Made by a program: the position numbers and the translations under genes. Under the pieces are notes generated by a model. It was not told the DNA's origin. It ran no database searches and was given only the letters and a program-made list of their open reading frames with translations. 50,726 nucleotides of DNA from DATJCV01 sp963707665 (GTDB taxonomy: Bacteria > Pseudomonadota > Gammaproteobacteria > Burkholderiales > Burkholderiaceae_D), in assembly GCA_963707665.1 (NCBI GenBank), contig CAVPQU010000012.1, positions 1-50,726 of the forward strand. Direction: 5' to 3'. Shown piece by piece: positions 15,393 through 24,801 of this stretch (the stretch's first letter is position 1; every line of letters begins with the position of its first letter).

Positions 15393-16961
15393 CTAGAACA
15401 GTAGATAGCGCCAACGCAGCAGCAGTTGCACCAGCAGCACGCCGCCCAGCAGTCCGCCGCCGAAATACACCGCCAGTCCCAGCAGCAGATTGGTACGCCT
15501 TTGCTCATCCAGCAGCCGTTGCAGCAATTCGGCGTTGTGTTGCGGGGTGTTGGCCTGCGTCAGCGCCTGATGTGCCAGGCGCGGCAATTGCGGGATCAGG
15601 TGGCTGTAGCGCGGCGCTTCGGCGCGCAATCGTTCGACCAGGCCGCGCCAGCCGACCTGGTCCTTCATCCAGCGTTCCAGGTAGGGTTTCGCGGTTTTCC
15701 ACAAATCCAGCTCGGGATCCAGCTGGCGTCCGAGCCCCTCGATATTCAACAGCGTCTTTTGCAGCAGCACCAGTTGCGGCTGCACTTCGACGTTGAAGCG
15801 GCGCGAGGTCTGGAACAGGCGCAGCAGGATCTGGCCGAAGGAAATGTCTTTCAACGGCCGGTCGAAGATCGGTTCGCAGCAGGCGCGCACCGCCGATTCC
15901 AGCTCGTCGACGCGGGTATCCTTGGGCGCCCAGCCGGATTCGATGTGCGCCTCCGCCACCCGCTTGTAATCGCGGCGGAAGAAGGCCAGGAAATTCTGCG
16001 ACAAATAATCCTTGTCGAAATCGGTCAGGGTGCCGACGATGCCGAAATCGAGCGCGATATAGCGGCCCAGAGTGGCCGGCGCCACCGACACCAGGATATT
16101 GCCGGGATGCATGTCGGCATGGAAAAAGCCGTCGCGGAACACCTGCGTGAAAAAGATCTCGACGCCGTCGCGCGCCAGCTTTTCCAGGTCGACGCCCGCT
16201 TCCAGCAAGCGCGCCGTCTGCGAAATCGGAATGCCGTGCATGCGCTCCATCACGATCACCGCTTCCGAGCAATAGTCCCAGTACATCTCGGGCACGATCA
16301 GCAGTTCCGAATTGGCGAAGTTGCGCCGCAACTGGCTGGCGTTGGCCGCTTCCCGCATCAGGTCCAGTTCGTCGTGCAGGTATTTGTCGAATTCGGCTAC
16401 CACCTGTTTCGGCTTCAGCCGCTTGCCGTCAGCCCATAGCCGCTCGACCCAGCCGGCGGCAATATGCATCAGCGCGACGTCTTCGCCGATGGTTTTTTTC
16501 ATGCCGGGTCGCAACACCTTGACCGCGACCTCGCTGCCGTTCTTCAGGCAGGCGAAATGCACTTGCGCGATCGAGGCAGATGCCACCGGCGTGCGCTCGA
16601 AGCTGGCGAACAACTGGTCCGGATGCGCGCCCAGGGACTTCCGGATTTGGGCAATCGCCAGATCGGAATCGAAGGGCGGCACCCGATCCTGCAGGCGCGC
16701 CAGCTCGTCGGCAATGTCGGGCGGCATCAGGTCGCGCCGGGTCGACAGCACCTGGCCGAATTTGACGAAAATCGGGCCCAGGTCTTCCAGGGCGCGGCGC
16801 AGGCGCACGCCGCGCGGTGCCGAAATGTCGCGCCAGAAGATCAGCGTATCGATCAGTTTGGCGGTGCGCGGAATGGCCAGATTCGAGATTGCGATTTCAT
16901 CCAGCCCGTAACGAATCGCCACCCGCATGATTTTCAGCACGCGCAGGAATTTCAGGATCAT
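15393..16961 (-). CDS. ubiB: Ubiquinone biosynthesis protein UbiB (atypical kinase/ATPase)
   Basis: Membrane-linked ADCK/UbiB-family protein of 522 aa needed for ubiquinone synthesis. Visible motifs: the family's KxGQ (FVKFGQVLSTRRDLMP), the Ala-rich loop PVASASIAQVH, the catalytic-type loop GFFHADMHPGNILV and DFGIVG. The C-terminus carries a hydrophobic segment (LLLGLAVYFGGGLLGGVLLVQLLL) that anchors it in the membrane. The ATG at 16961 overlaps the ubiJ stop by 4 nt, so translation is coupled. The same frame is open further upstream through ubiJ, but that extension is a shadow. Confidence 0.92.
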   Translation of the reverse strand: MILKFLRVLKIMRVAIRYGLDEIAISNLAIPRTAKLIDTLIFWRDISAPRGVRLRRALEDLGPIFVKFGQVLSTRRDLMPPDIADELARLQDRVPPFDSDLAIAQIRKSLGAHPDQLFASFERTPVASASIAQVHFACLKNGSEVAVKVLRPGMKKTIGEDVALMHIAAGWVERLWADGKRLKPKQVVAEFDKYLHDELDLMREAANASQLRRNFANSELLIVPEMYWDYCSEAVIVMERMHGIPISQTARLLEAGVDLEKLARDGVEIFFTQVFRDGFFHADMHPGNILVSVAPATLGRYIALDFGIVGTLTDFDKDYLSQNFLAFFRRDYKRVAEAHIESGWAPKDTRVDELESAVRACCEPIFDRPLKDISFGQILLRLFQTSRRFNVEVQPQLVLLQKTLLNIEGLGRQLDPELDLWKTAKPYLERWMKDQVGWRGLVERLRAEAPRYSHLIPQLPRLAHQALTQANTPQHNAELLQRLLDEQRRTNLLLGLAVYFGGGLLGGVLLVQLLLRWRYLLF

Positions 16962-17560
16962 TTCGAGGGGCCTTTTTTCCGGCCGTTTTCGAGCCGTTCG
17001 ATGCGCTTGGACAGGCGTTCCAGATCGTTGCGCAGGGTGGCCACCTGATCGGCGAATTCGCGCACTGCGAGCGGCCGCATCAGCATTGGTTGTTCTTCGA
17101 CCAGGTATTCCGCCACGTTTTCGGCCAGCTTGCGGCTCCCCGCAGCGGCGCTGCCGACGACGCTCCTGGCGCCGCTGACGATGCGCGTGGCGGCGATGTC
17201 GCCCACCAGCCGGGCCAGATCGTCTTCGGCTTCCCAGCGCAGGTTCTGGCTGAGCTGCGAAATCACGTTGGCGAATTCGGCGTCGCCGTCGACCTTGACA
17301 TAGGAAAACGCGCGCTCGCGATGCTGCGCGATCAGCGGCAGGTCGACCGGCTTGACGCGGATCGTGACATCGGCGGCGATGTCGGCCGGCGCTGGCTGCA
17401 GCATGCCGTCGGCGCCGACCAGCAGCCTGATGGCGGCGAGTTCGGCATCGATGCAGGCGATCTTGCCGGCATGCGGCGCCAGGCGGCGCATGGCCCACGG
17501 TTCGGCGCTCAGCAAATGGTTGATCGCCGCTGGCACCAGGGAAATTGGGGAAGGAGTCAT
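16958..17560 (-). CDS. ubiJ: Ubiquinone biosynthesis accessory factor UbiJ (SCP2 domain)
   Basis: A 200-aa protein. The N-terminal two thirds resemble the SCP2 lipid-binding fold, which holds hydrophobic ubiquinone intermediates in the Ubi complex. The last 40 residues are charged and heptad-like (REFADQVATLRNDLERLSKRIERLE), a probable coiled coil. The start at 17560 has AAGGAG directly upstream on the minus strand. It overlaps ubiB by 4 nt, as in the ubiE-ubiJ-ubiB group of other proteobacteria. Confidence 0.87.
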   Translation of the reverse strand: MTPSPISLVPAAINHLLSAEPWAMRRLAPHAGKIACIDAELAAIRLLVGADGMLQPAPADIAADVTIRVKPVDLPLIAQHRERAFSYVKVDGDAEFANVISQLSQNLRWEAEDDLARLVGDIAATRIVSGARSVVGSAAAGSRKLAENVAEYLVEEQPMLMRPLAVREFADQVATLRNDLERLSKRIERLENGRKKGPSK

Positions 17561-17571
17561 CGTCGCAAAAT

Positions 17572-17602
17572 AAAACCGCCCGGGATGATCCTCGGGCGGT
17601 TT
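17572..17602 (-). terminator. Intrinsic terminator after the Tim44-like gene
   Basis: AAACCGCCCG and CGGGCGGTTT pair around a short loop, with TTTTATTTT following on the minus strand. It lies just before ubiJ, so ubiJ-ubiB expression must read through or use another promoter. Confidence 0.8.
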
Positions 17603-17660
17603 CCAGTTTAACAGCTTGCGCTAGCGCATCAGCCACATTGCCATGGCTTATTGCATCGGC

Positions 17661-18563
17661 TTACGAGATCTGCTGGATCCCGGCCAAGGCCCAGCCGCCG
17701 GAGCCCGAAACCGGTTTCGACAGGTTCCAGACTTCGGTGAACGGTTCGGCCGGGGCGCCGGCGGCTTCGCTGATCCTGCCGCTGAACTTGACGCTGGCCA
17801 GGTATTCGTCGCTGACGGTTTCGATGCCCAGCAATTCGGCGTCGATGCTGACGACGTCGGTGGTGTTCGGATTGGCGCCGCGCTCCTGGATCTGCATTTT
17901 CAGTTCGGCATACATTTCCGGCGTGGTGAATTCGCGGATGTCGTTGATATCGGCCTTGTCCCAGGCTGCCTGCAAGCGGATGAAATAGGTCTTGGCGTTG
18001 CGCAGGAAGGCGGGAGCGTCAAAATCGGCCGGTACGCCCCATGGAGCGGTAACGACGTCCGCGCTGCCGGAGGCCTGTGGCACCGACTGCAAGGCGGACG
18101 GCTGCGGATCGATCCGCGAGCCGATTTCCGGCGTGTAGGCCGATTTGTTGTAGCCGCCAGCGTAGGCGGTTTGCGTCGCCGGCGCACTCTTTCGACGAAT
18201 CATGCGGAAGATGAACATCGCGGCAAACGCCAGCAGCGCCACCATCAAGATCGTACTGATCATGCTGGCCAGGGCGCCGGACAGGCCGAGATGCGACAGC
18301 AAAGCACCCAGGCCGAGGCCCAGCAATGCGCCGCCCAGGATGCCGCGCCATGGTGACGCCGGCTTGGCGCCGGCGGCATTGTTTGGCGTTGCCGCCGGTT
18401 TGGCGGCATTGGCGTTTTGCGACTGCGTCGGGGCGGCACGGTTGACGCCCTGCGATTGTTTGCCAAACGAGCGACCGCCGCCCATGCGCCGCGCTTCGGC
18501 TTCGGGCACGATCAAGGTCATGGTGGTCAAGACAACCATCAGCGCCATCAAGATATTTTTCAT
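17661..18563 (-). CDS. Tim44-like domain membrane protein
   Basis: A 300-aa exported or membrane protein. Signal-like N-terminus (residues 1-22), a low-complexity Asn/Ala/Gln/Pro linker, one or two membrane segments (about residues 75-120: GGALLGLGLGALL and ISTILMVALLAFAAMFIF), a second linker, then a C-terminal Tim44/MBA1-like domain (about 190-300, ending GGWALAGIQQI). Function unknown in bacteria. AGGAGC precedes the ATG at 18563. It lies 8 nt after ubiE and before ubiJ, inserted into what is elsewhere a continuous ubi group. Confidence 0.85.
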   Translation of the reverse strand: MKNILMALMVVLTTMTLIVPEAEARRMGGGRSFGKQSQGVNRAAPTQSQNANAAKPAATPNNAAGAKPASPWRGILGGALLGLGLGALLSHLGLSGALASMISTILMVALLAFAAMFIFRMIRRKSAPATQTAYAGGYNKSAYTPEIGSRIDPQPSALQSVPQASGSADVVTAPWGVPADFDAPAFLRNAKTYFIRLQAAWDKADINDIREFTTPEMYAELKMQIQERGANPNTTDVVSIDAELLGIETVSDEYLASVKFSGRISEAAGAPAEPFTEVWNLSKPVSGSGGWALAGIQQIS

Positions 18564-18571
18564 GCAAGCTC

Positions 18572-19306
18572 CTAAAGTTTGATTCCGGTATGAAGTGCGG
18601 CTACACCAGCCGTTAAGTTGAAATATTCGACCCGCTCCAGACCTGCGTCCTGCATCATTTTTTTTAGCGTTTCCTGGTCCGGATGCATTCTAATCGACTC
18701 TGCCAGATAACGATAACTATCGGCGTCGCCGGCAATTTTGCGACCCAGCCACGGCAACACCGAAAATGAATAGACATCGTATGGTTTTTGCAGCGCCTGC
18801 CAGACTTTTGAAAATTCCAAGACCAGCAACTTTCCGCCGGGTTTCAGCACGCGCCGCATTTCCGCCAGTGCCGCTTCCTTGTGTGTCATGTTGCGCAAGC
18901 CGAAAGCGACGCTGACGCGATCGAAATAATTGCCGGGGAAGGGCAGTTTTTCGGCATCACATAATAAAGTGGGGGTGATCAGGCCGTTATTCAATAGCCG
19001 GTCGCGGCCGACGCGCAGCATCGATTCGTTGATATCGGTCAGCCACACTTCGCCGGTCGGTCCCGCTTGCCGGGCGAAGGCGCGCGCCAGGTCGCCGGTG
19101 CCGCCGGCAATATCCAGTACCTTGAAACCGGGCCGCACGCCGGCGCGTGCAATGGTGAAGGCCTTCCACAAGCGGTGCATGCCGCCCGACATGACATCGT
19201 TCATCACATCGTATTTGGTGGCGACCGAATGAAAGACGCCGGCCACCTTGTGCGCCTTGTCTTCCTCGGCCACGGTTTGATAGCCGAAATGGGTGGTATT
19301 GGTCAT
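18572..19306 (-). CDS. ubiE: Ubiquinone/menaquinone C-methyltransferase UbiE
   Basis: SAM-dependent C-methyltransferase of 244 aa acting on the benzoquinol ring in ubiquinone synthesis. Starts with THFGYQTVAEEDKAHKVAGVF and then YDVMNDVMSGGMHRLWK, the UbiE signature. The SAM site is LDIAGGTGDLARAFA, and a second signature, RVLKPGGKLLVLEFSK, follows. Length and end (NLTAGVAALHTGIK) match the family. The ATG at 19306 was chosen by family agreement. Confidence 0.93.
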   Translation of the reverse strand: MTNTTHFGYQTVAEEDKAHKVAGVFHSVATKYDVMNDVMSGGMHRLWKAFTIARAGVRPGFKVLDIAGGTGDLARAFARQAGPTGEVWLTDINESMLRVGRDRLLNNGLITPTLLCDAEKLPFPGNYFDRVSVAFGLRNMTHKEAALAEMRRVLKPGGKLLVLEFSKVWQALQKPYDVYSFSVLPWLGRKIAGDADSYRYLAESIRMHPDQETLKKMMQDAGLERVEYFNLTAGVAALHTGIKL

Positions 19307-19412
19307 TGCAGGGCCTGCCTGTCTCGGTGCGTGGTCAATGGGCATTATACAAGTGCAATCGGGCGCCGATCACGGTGCGCGGCGCGGATTTGGCGGTTTT
19401 GGAGATGGCGAT

Positions 19413-19881
19413 TTACGGCTGATGCTTATCCCGCTCCTGTTTGGCCGTGGCAGCGCGATGCAGCTCTGTCATGGTGATCGGCATGCGCTTGTCGCGCCCG
19501 GATTCGCGCGTGAAGCCGGCGGCTTCCAGCCGTTGCAGATAGGCTTCCCACAGTTCCTCCTGGTTGCTGCCCAGCCACAACAGGTAATCCCAGGAATAGA
19601 TGCCGGTGTTGTGACCGTCGGAAAAATGCGGCTGCACCGCATAATTGCCGACCGGCTCCAGCGCAGTCAAGGTCACTTCGCGTTTGCCGGTCTGCAGGAC
19701 TTCCTGCCCCGGTCCATGGCCGCGTACTTCGGCCGATGGCGAATACACGCGCAGGAATTCAAATGGCAGCGAGAACTGCTGGCCATTATCGAAGCTGGTT
19801 TCCAGCGTGCGCGACTGCATGCGCACGGTCAGTTCGGTCGGTACCGGCGCCGCCGGTGATCTGTTTAGAGCCTGTTGCCAT
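19413..19881 (-). CDS. DUF971 family protein, probable frameshift near the 5' end
   Basis: Small protein of about 150 aa; the conserved part includes FEFLRVYSPSAEVRGHG, then QPHFSDGHNTGIYSWDYL. Function unproven; related domains occur in iron-sulfur and carnitine-metabolism proteins. The best start is ATG 19881 with AAGGAGG upstream, but that frame (MATGSKQITGGAG) does not join the conserved part. The conserved part reads back through PVPTELTVRMQ in another frame that has no ATG and hits a stop. One missing base around 19840-19860 would unite them. If no error exists, translation could begin at GTG 19826. Confidence 0.75.
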
Positions 19882-19907
19882 GATGTCCTCCTTGGTCGGT
19901 TCTGCCC

Positions 19908-20339
19908 TCACATCACCGGCGTCAGCTGGCGCCGGATTGCTTGCTGCAATGCCGGTAGTTGCGCCGTGCGCTGTGCCAGGCTGGCCGGCGTGGCGTCACG
20001 CTGGACGGGCGCCCACACCGGAGTCGGAAAATGGCGGTCGTCGGCAAAACGTGGGATCACGTGCCAGTGCAGGTGCGGAGTCATGTTGCCGAGGCAGGCC
20101 AGGTTGATCTTGTGCGGTTGCATGACCTCGCGCAACGCCGCTTCCACCGCCCACACGGCGGCCATCAGGCGCGCGCGCTGCGCGACCGGCAAGTCGGTCA
20201 TTTCGCGCACGTGCGCAGTCCAGATCACGCGGCAAAAACCGGGGTAGTCGGCATCCTCCACCAGCACCACGCGCAGGAAGTCGTCCCGATGCACGACCAG
20301 GCCTCCATCTTGCGCGCACAGTTCACAGGCGGTGTTCAT
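19908..20339 (-). CDS. HIT family protein
   Basis: Histidine-triad nucleotide hydrolase/transferase family protein of 143 aa. The triad is HLHWHVIPR (His-x-His-x-His), preceded by the Asn-containing strand KINLACLGN. CELC at the N-terminus may bind metal. Members hydrolyse AMP conjugates or dinucleotides; the substrate here is unknown. It starts 2 nt after the DUF3683 gene ends and stops 26 nt before the DUF971 start, so it belongs to that transcription unit. Confidence 0.85.
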   Translation of the reverse strand: MNTACELCAQDGGLVVHRDDFLRVVLVEDADYPGFCRVIWTAHVREMTDLPVAQRARLMAAVWAVEAALREVMQPHKINLACLGNMTPHLHWHVIPRFADDRHFPTPVWAPVQRDATPASLAQRTAQLPALQQAIRRQLTPVM

Positions 20340-20341
20340 GA

Positions 20342-23300
20342 TTAGACCAGTATGCGCTCGATGCCGCCGTTATTGGCACGCGCCACATAATCCGGCAGCC
20401 ATTCTGCACCCAGCAGATGCCTGGCCATCTCCACCACGATGTAGTCGGCGTTGGTGCCGGAGTCGTCGTTGTAGCGCGCCAGGCCTTGCAGGCAGGACGG
20501 GCAGGAAGTCAGGATCTTGAGCTCGCCGGAAAAACCGTCGGCGCGCAATTTGTCGGCGCCCTTTTTCATTTCTTCTTCCTTGCGGAAACGCACCTGGGTC
20601 GAGATGTCGGGACGGCCGACCGCCAGCGTGCCGGATTCGCCGCAGCAGCGATCGTTCTTCTCGATCCTGACGTGGTCGACGGTGGAGATCAGCGTGTTGA
20701 TGGTCTTGCCCGATTCCTGCAGCTTCATCGGGTTGTGGCAGGGTTCGTGGTACATGTAACGGGTGCCGGTCACGCCTTCCAGCTTGACGCCCTTTTCCAT
20801 CAGGTATTCATGGATATCGAGGATACGGCAGCCGGGGAAGATCTTGTCGAATTCATAGCCCTGCAACTGGTCGTAGCAGGTACCGCAGGAAACGATGACG
20901 GTCTTGATGTCCAGATAATTCAGGGTGGTCGCCATGCGGTGGAACAAGACCCGGTTGTCGGTGATGATCTTCTCGGCCTTGTCGTATTCGCCGTTGCCGC
21001 GCTGCGGATAGCCGCAGCACAGATAGCCCGGCGGCAGCACGGTCTGCACCCCGACCTGCCACAGCATCGCCTGCGTCGCCAGCCCGACTTGCGAGAACAG
21101 CCGCTCCGAGCCGCAGCCGGGGAAGTAGAACACCGCTTCGGTGTCGGCCGTGGTCGCCTGCGGATCGCGGATGATCGGCACGATCTTGTCGTCTTCGATG
21201 TCGAGCAGCGCGCGCGCGGTCTTCTTCGGCAGGTTGCCCGGCATCTTCTTGTTGATGAAGTGGATCACCTGCTCGCGCACCGGCGCCTTGCCGTGCGTCG
21301 CCGGCGGCGTCGCGGTTTGTTTTTTGGCAAATTTCTTCAATACGTCGTGGCCCAGCCGCTGCGCCTTGTAGCCCCAGCCGATCATGACCTGGCGCGTGGC
21401 GTTGATGGTGGCCGGATCGGTCGCATTCAGGAAAAACATCGAGGCCGCGGTGCCGGGCTTGAACGATTTCTTGCCCATCTTGCGCAGCAGGTTGCGCATG
21501 TTCATCGAGACGTCGCCGAAATCGATGTCGACCGGGCACGGAGTGACGCACTTGTGGCAGACCGTGCAATGGTCGGCCACGTCTTCGAATTCTTCCCAGT
21601 GCTTGATCGAGATGCCGCGCCGGGTCTGCTCTTCGTACAGGAAGGCTTCCACCAGCAGTGAGGTCGCGAGGATCTTGTTGCGCGGCGAGTACAGCAGATT
21701 GGCGCGCGGCACGTGCGTTGCGCACACCGGCTTGCACTTGCCGCAGCGCAGGCAGTCCTTGACGCTGTTGGCGATGGCGCCGATATCGCTTTGCTGCATG
21801 ATCAGCGACTCGTGGCCCATCAGGCCGAACGACGGCGTATAGGCGTTGCGCAGGTCGGCCGCCAGTTCCGGCAGATTCAGCAGCTTGCCCTTGTTGAAAC
21901 GACCTTCGGGATCGACGCGCAGCTTGTAGTCGCGGAAATCGCTGCAGTTCGTCTTCGGTCAGGTATTCCAGCTTGGTGATGCCGATCCCGTGTTCGCCCG
22001 AAATCACGCCATCCAGCGAACGGGCCAGCGCCATGATCCGCGCCACCGCGGCGTGCGCATCCTGCAGCATCTCGTAGTGATCGGAATTGACCGGGATGTT
22101 GGTATGCACGTTGCCGTCGCCGGCGTGCATGTGCAGCGCCACGAACACCCGTCCGCGCAGTACGCGCTGGTGGATCGCGGTGCATTGCTCCAGGACCGGC
22201 TTGAAGGCGGCGCCGTTGAAAATCTGCCGCAGCGGCAAGCGCGTACTTCCTGCTTCCACGACACGCGCACGGTGCGGTCCTGCACCAGGTCGAACAGGGT
22301 GGCGTCCGGCTGCCGTTGCAAGCGGTCCTCGAACACCACCATCGCCTTGTCATAGCCGAGCGCAGCCAGGTCCGGCAGCGCCTGCCGCAGCGGCAGATCC
22401 ATGTGCGACAGCAGGTACGACCAGCGTGCATGGGTCGCATCGAGCAGGTCGGTCGCCTGATGCGCGCGGTCTTCCAGCATTTCGGCGTCGGGAATGTCCT
22501 CGCCGTCGGCATCTTCGACCTTGCCCAGCGGCAGATTGCCTTTGACAAAGAAGCTGCTGAGTTCGGCCAGGAATTGCAGCTTGTTCTTGATCGACAGTTC
22601 GATGTTGATGCGCTCGATGCCGTCGGTGTATTCACCCATCCGGTTCAGCGGAATCACCACGTCTTCGTTGATCTTGAAGGCGTTGGTGTGCTTGGCGATG
22701 GCGGCGGTGCGGGCGCGATCGAGCCAGAATTTCTTGCGGGTTTCCGGGCTGACGGCGATGAAGCCTTCACCGACACGGTTATTCGCCATCCGCACCACTT
22801 CGGAAGCTGCCTGCGCCACCGCGTTTTCGTCGTCGCCGACGATGTCGCCGAACAGCGCCATCTTCGGCAGCACGCCGCGCTTGGATTTGGTGGCGTAGCC
22901 GACGGCGCGCAGATAGCGCTCGTCCAGATGTTCGAGGCCGGCCAGGATGGCGCCGCCTTTTCTGGTTTCGGCATCGAGATAATTCTTGATTTCGACGATC
23001 GACGGAATCGCGTCGCGCGCCTGGCCGAAAAATTCCAGGCAGACGGTGCGCGTGTGCTTCGGCATCTTGTGCAGAATCCAGCGCGCCGAGGTGATCAGGC
23101 CGTCGCAGCCTTCCTTCTGGATGCCGGGCAAGCCGGACAGGAATTTATCGGTCACATCCTTGCCCAGGCCTTCCTTGCGGAAGGTGCGGCCGGCGATTTC
23201 CAGGATTTCGGTCTTGAATGGCGCACCGGTCTTGCCTTTCGGGCTCGGATGAGTCCATTCGAGCCGGAACCGGGCCAGTTCGACATCGTGGATCTTGCCG

Positions 23301-24346
23301 AGGTTGTGATCGAGGCGCGTGACTTCCAGCCAGTCGCCGTTCGGGTCGACCATGCGCCACGACGCCAGATTATCCAGCGCCGTGCCCCACAGCACGGCCT
23401 TCTTGCCGCCAGCGTTCATCGCGACGTTGCCGCCGATGCACGAAGCGTCGGCCGAAGTCGGGTCGACCGCGAATACGAAACCAGCCTTTTCGGCGGCGTC
23501 CGCCACGCGCCGCGTGACCACGCCGGCGCCGGAATAGATCGTCGCGTAGGGCGTCTCGAGCCCCGGCAGCACGGTCATTTCGACTTCGCCCAGCGCTTCC
23601 AGCTTTTCAGTATTGATCACCGCCGACAAAGGAGTGAGCGGCACGGCGCCGCCGGTATAGCCGGTGCCGCCGCCGCGCGGGATGATGGTCAGGCCGAGCT
23701 CGATGCAGGCCTTGACCAGGCCCGCCATTTCATCTTCGCCGTCCGGCGTCAGCACCACGAATGGATATTCGACGCGCCAGTCGGTGGCGTCGGTCACGTG
23801 CGACACGCGAGAGAGACCGTCGAACTTGATATTGTCCTTGGCCGTGTGGCGGCCCAGCACGCGAGTTGCGCGTTTGCGCAAGTCGTAGGTCTGGCGGAAT
23901 TCCTGCGAAAAATCGGCGACCGCCTGCTTCGCCGCGCGCAATAGTGCTTCGACGCTGGCGCTGCGCGCCTTGGCCACCGGATCGCCGCTGTCGCCGAGAT
24001 CGGTCAGCAGGCGCCGCTTGTCAACTTCGGCCAGCCGGTGATTCAGCGCGTCGATCAGTGCCTGGCGCCGCTTTGGATTGTCCAGCAGGTCGTCCTGCAG
24101 ATACGGATTGCGCCGCACCACCCAGATGTCACCCAGCACTTCGAACAGCATGCGCGCCGAGCGGCCGGTCTGGCGCTTGCCGCGCAATTGGTCCAGCAGG
24201 CGCCACGCTTCTTCTCCCAGCAGGCGCATGACGATTTCGCGGTCCGAAAACGAGGTGTAGTTGTACGGAATTTCGCGCAGTCGCGTGGCGCTGGCGTCTT
24301 CCGGCGTGGTGGGAAGCAGGGAATCAAATTGGACGGGAGCGTTCAT
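20342..24346 (-). CDS. DUF3683-type FAD-linked oxidase / Fe-S oxidoreductase, two apparent frameshifts
   Basis: Very large fused oxidoreductase, about 1,334 aa if restored. Order: DUF3683-type N-terminal region; FAD-binding domain (IIPRGGGTGYTGGAVPL, then DPTSADASCIGGNVAMNAGG); FAD-oxidase C-terminal domain (MHAGDGNVHTNIPV, GVISGEHGIG); two ferredoxin clusters (CLRCGKCKPVC, CTVCHKCVTPCPVD); and CCG domains (CCGYPQRGNG, SCGTCYDQ, CCGESGT). It resembles glycolate/D-lactate dehydrogenases with all parts in one chain; the substrate is not known. The frame changes near 22238 and again near 21938, and the two shifts cancel so that start and stop are in one frame. The ATG at 24346 fits the family. 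Confidence 0.85.
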
Positions 24347-24557
24347 CAGCAGAAGGAGTGGGGGACTTGCGGTAAGCGGGCATTTTAGCTTATTGCCATG
24401 CACAATGACGCTGCCCGGCCACGCGCGCCATTCATGCCTGGCGTCGCCCGCCACGCCGACCTGCAAAAACCTCAAAACTGAGGCGAGTCCGCACTGTGCT
24501 GGTGACATCCATTTGCCCTTGGTGCGAGCGCCGTCATGCCGGTCGTGAAGCTTGGTC

Positions 24558-24577
24558 GCACCGCGGTGCATTGCACC
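24558..24577. promoter_or_regulatory. Alternating GCACC/GGTGC inverted repeats, possible NtrC-like site
   Basis: GCACCGCGGTGC (24558-24569) is a perfect palindrome, and its right half also pairs with the next GCACC as GGTGC-ATT-GCACC (24565-24577). NtrC binds paired GCACC/GGTGC half-sites, though usually with wider spacing, and no sigma54 promoter is evident. Low confidence. Confidence 0.25.
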
Positions 24578-24718
24578 AATAGTGACGGTTTGTTATGTGA
24601 AGGGCACCCCGGCGCAATTGGCCGGTCGCCGTGCAGCGGCCAATCGCATTCGGACGGGTTTAAAAAATGAAATTCACCTGCCATTTGCGACGATGAACGC
24701 CGGGACGGGTGATTTGAC

Positions 24719-24778
24719 GGAGTATGCCTTAAAAACACTGAATTACGCAGGCAAATTATACGTAATTTAAAATACTGT
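24719..24778 (+). repeat. 60-bp intergenic element, copy 3 (inverted type)
   Basis: GGAGTAT at 24719-24725 and ATACT at 24772-24776, 53 nt apart, the second in inverted orientation and lacking the final CC (GT instead). TTTAAAATACT is shared with copy 4. The spacer contains ATTACGC, and AATTACG/CGTAATT forms an inverted repeat (24741-24767). It begins 24 nt beyond the yqaA stop. Confidence 0.6.
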
Positions 24779-24801
24779 AAGTAGTATATAGGCAGGTTCT
24801 C

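Larger units (their letters stand above)
24347..24801. other. 455-nt gene-free stretch between yqaA and the DUF3683 gene
   Basis: No convincing gene. It contains one copy of the 60-bp repeat (24719-24778), an AT-rich section at 24655-24800, alternating GCACC/GGTGC half-sites at 24558-24577, and a weak minus-strand hairpin with a T-run (CCTCA/TGAGG, 24464-24483). The DUF3683 promoter must lie here, but I see no clear -35/-10 pair. Confidence 0.4.

Noticed and set aside
15393..17636. A 747-residue reading frame spanning ubiB and all of ubiJ
   Set aside because: Only the last 522 residues match UbiB. The first part runs through ubiJ in another frame and looks like a high-GC shadow; the 4-nt ubiJ/ubiB overlap fits normal coupling.
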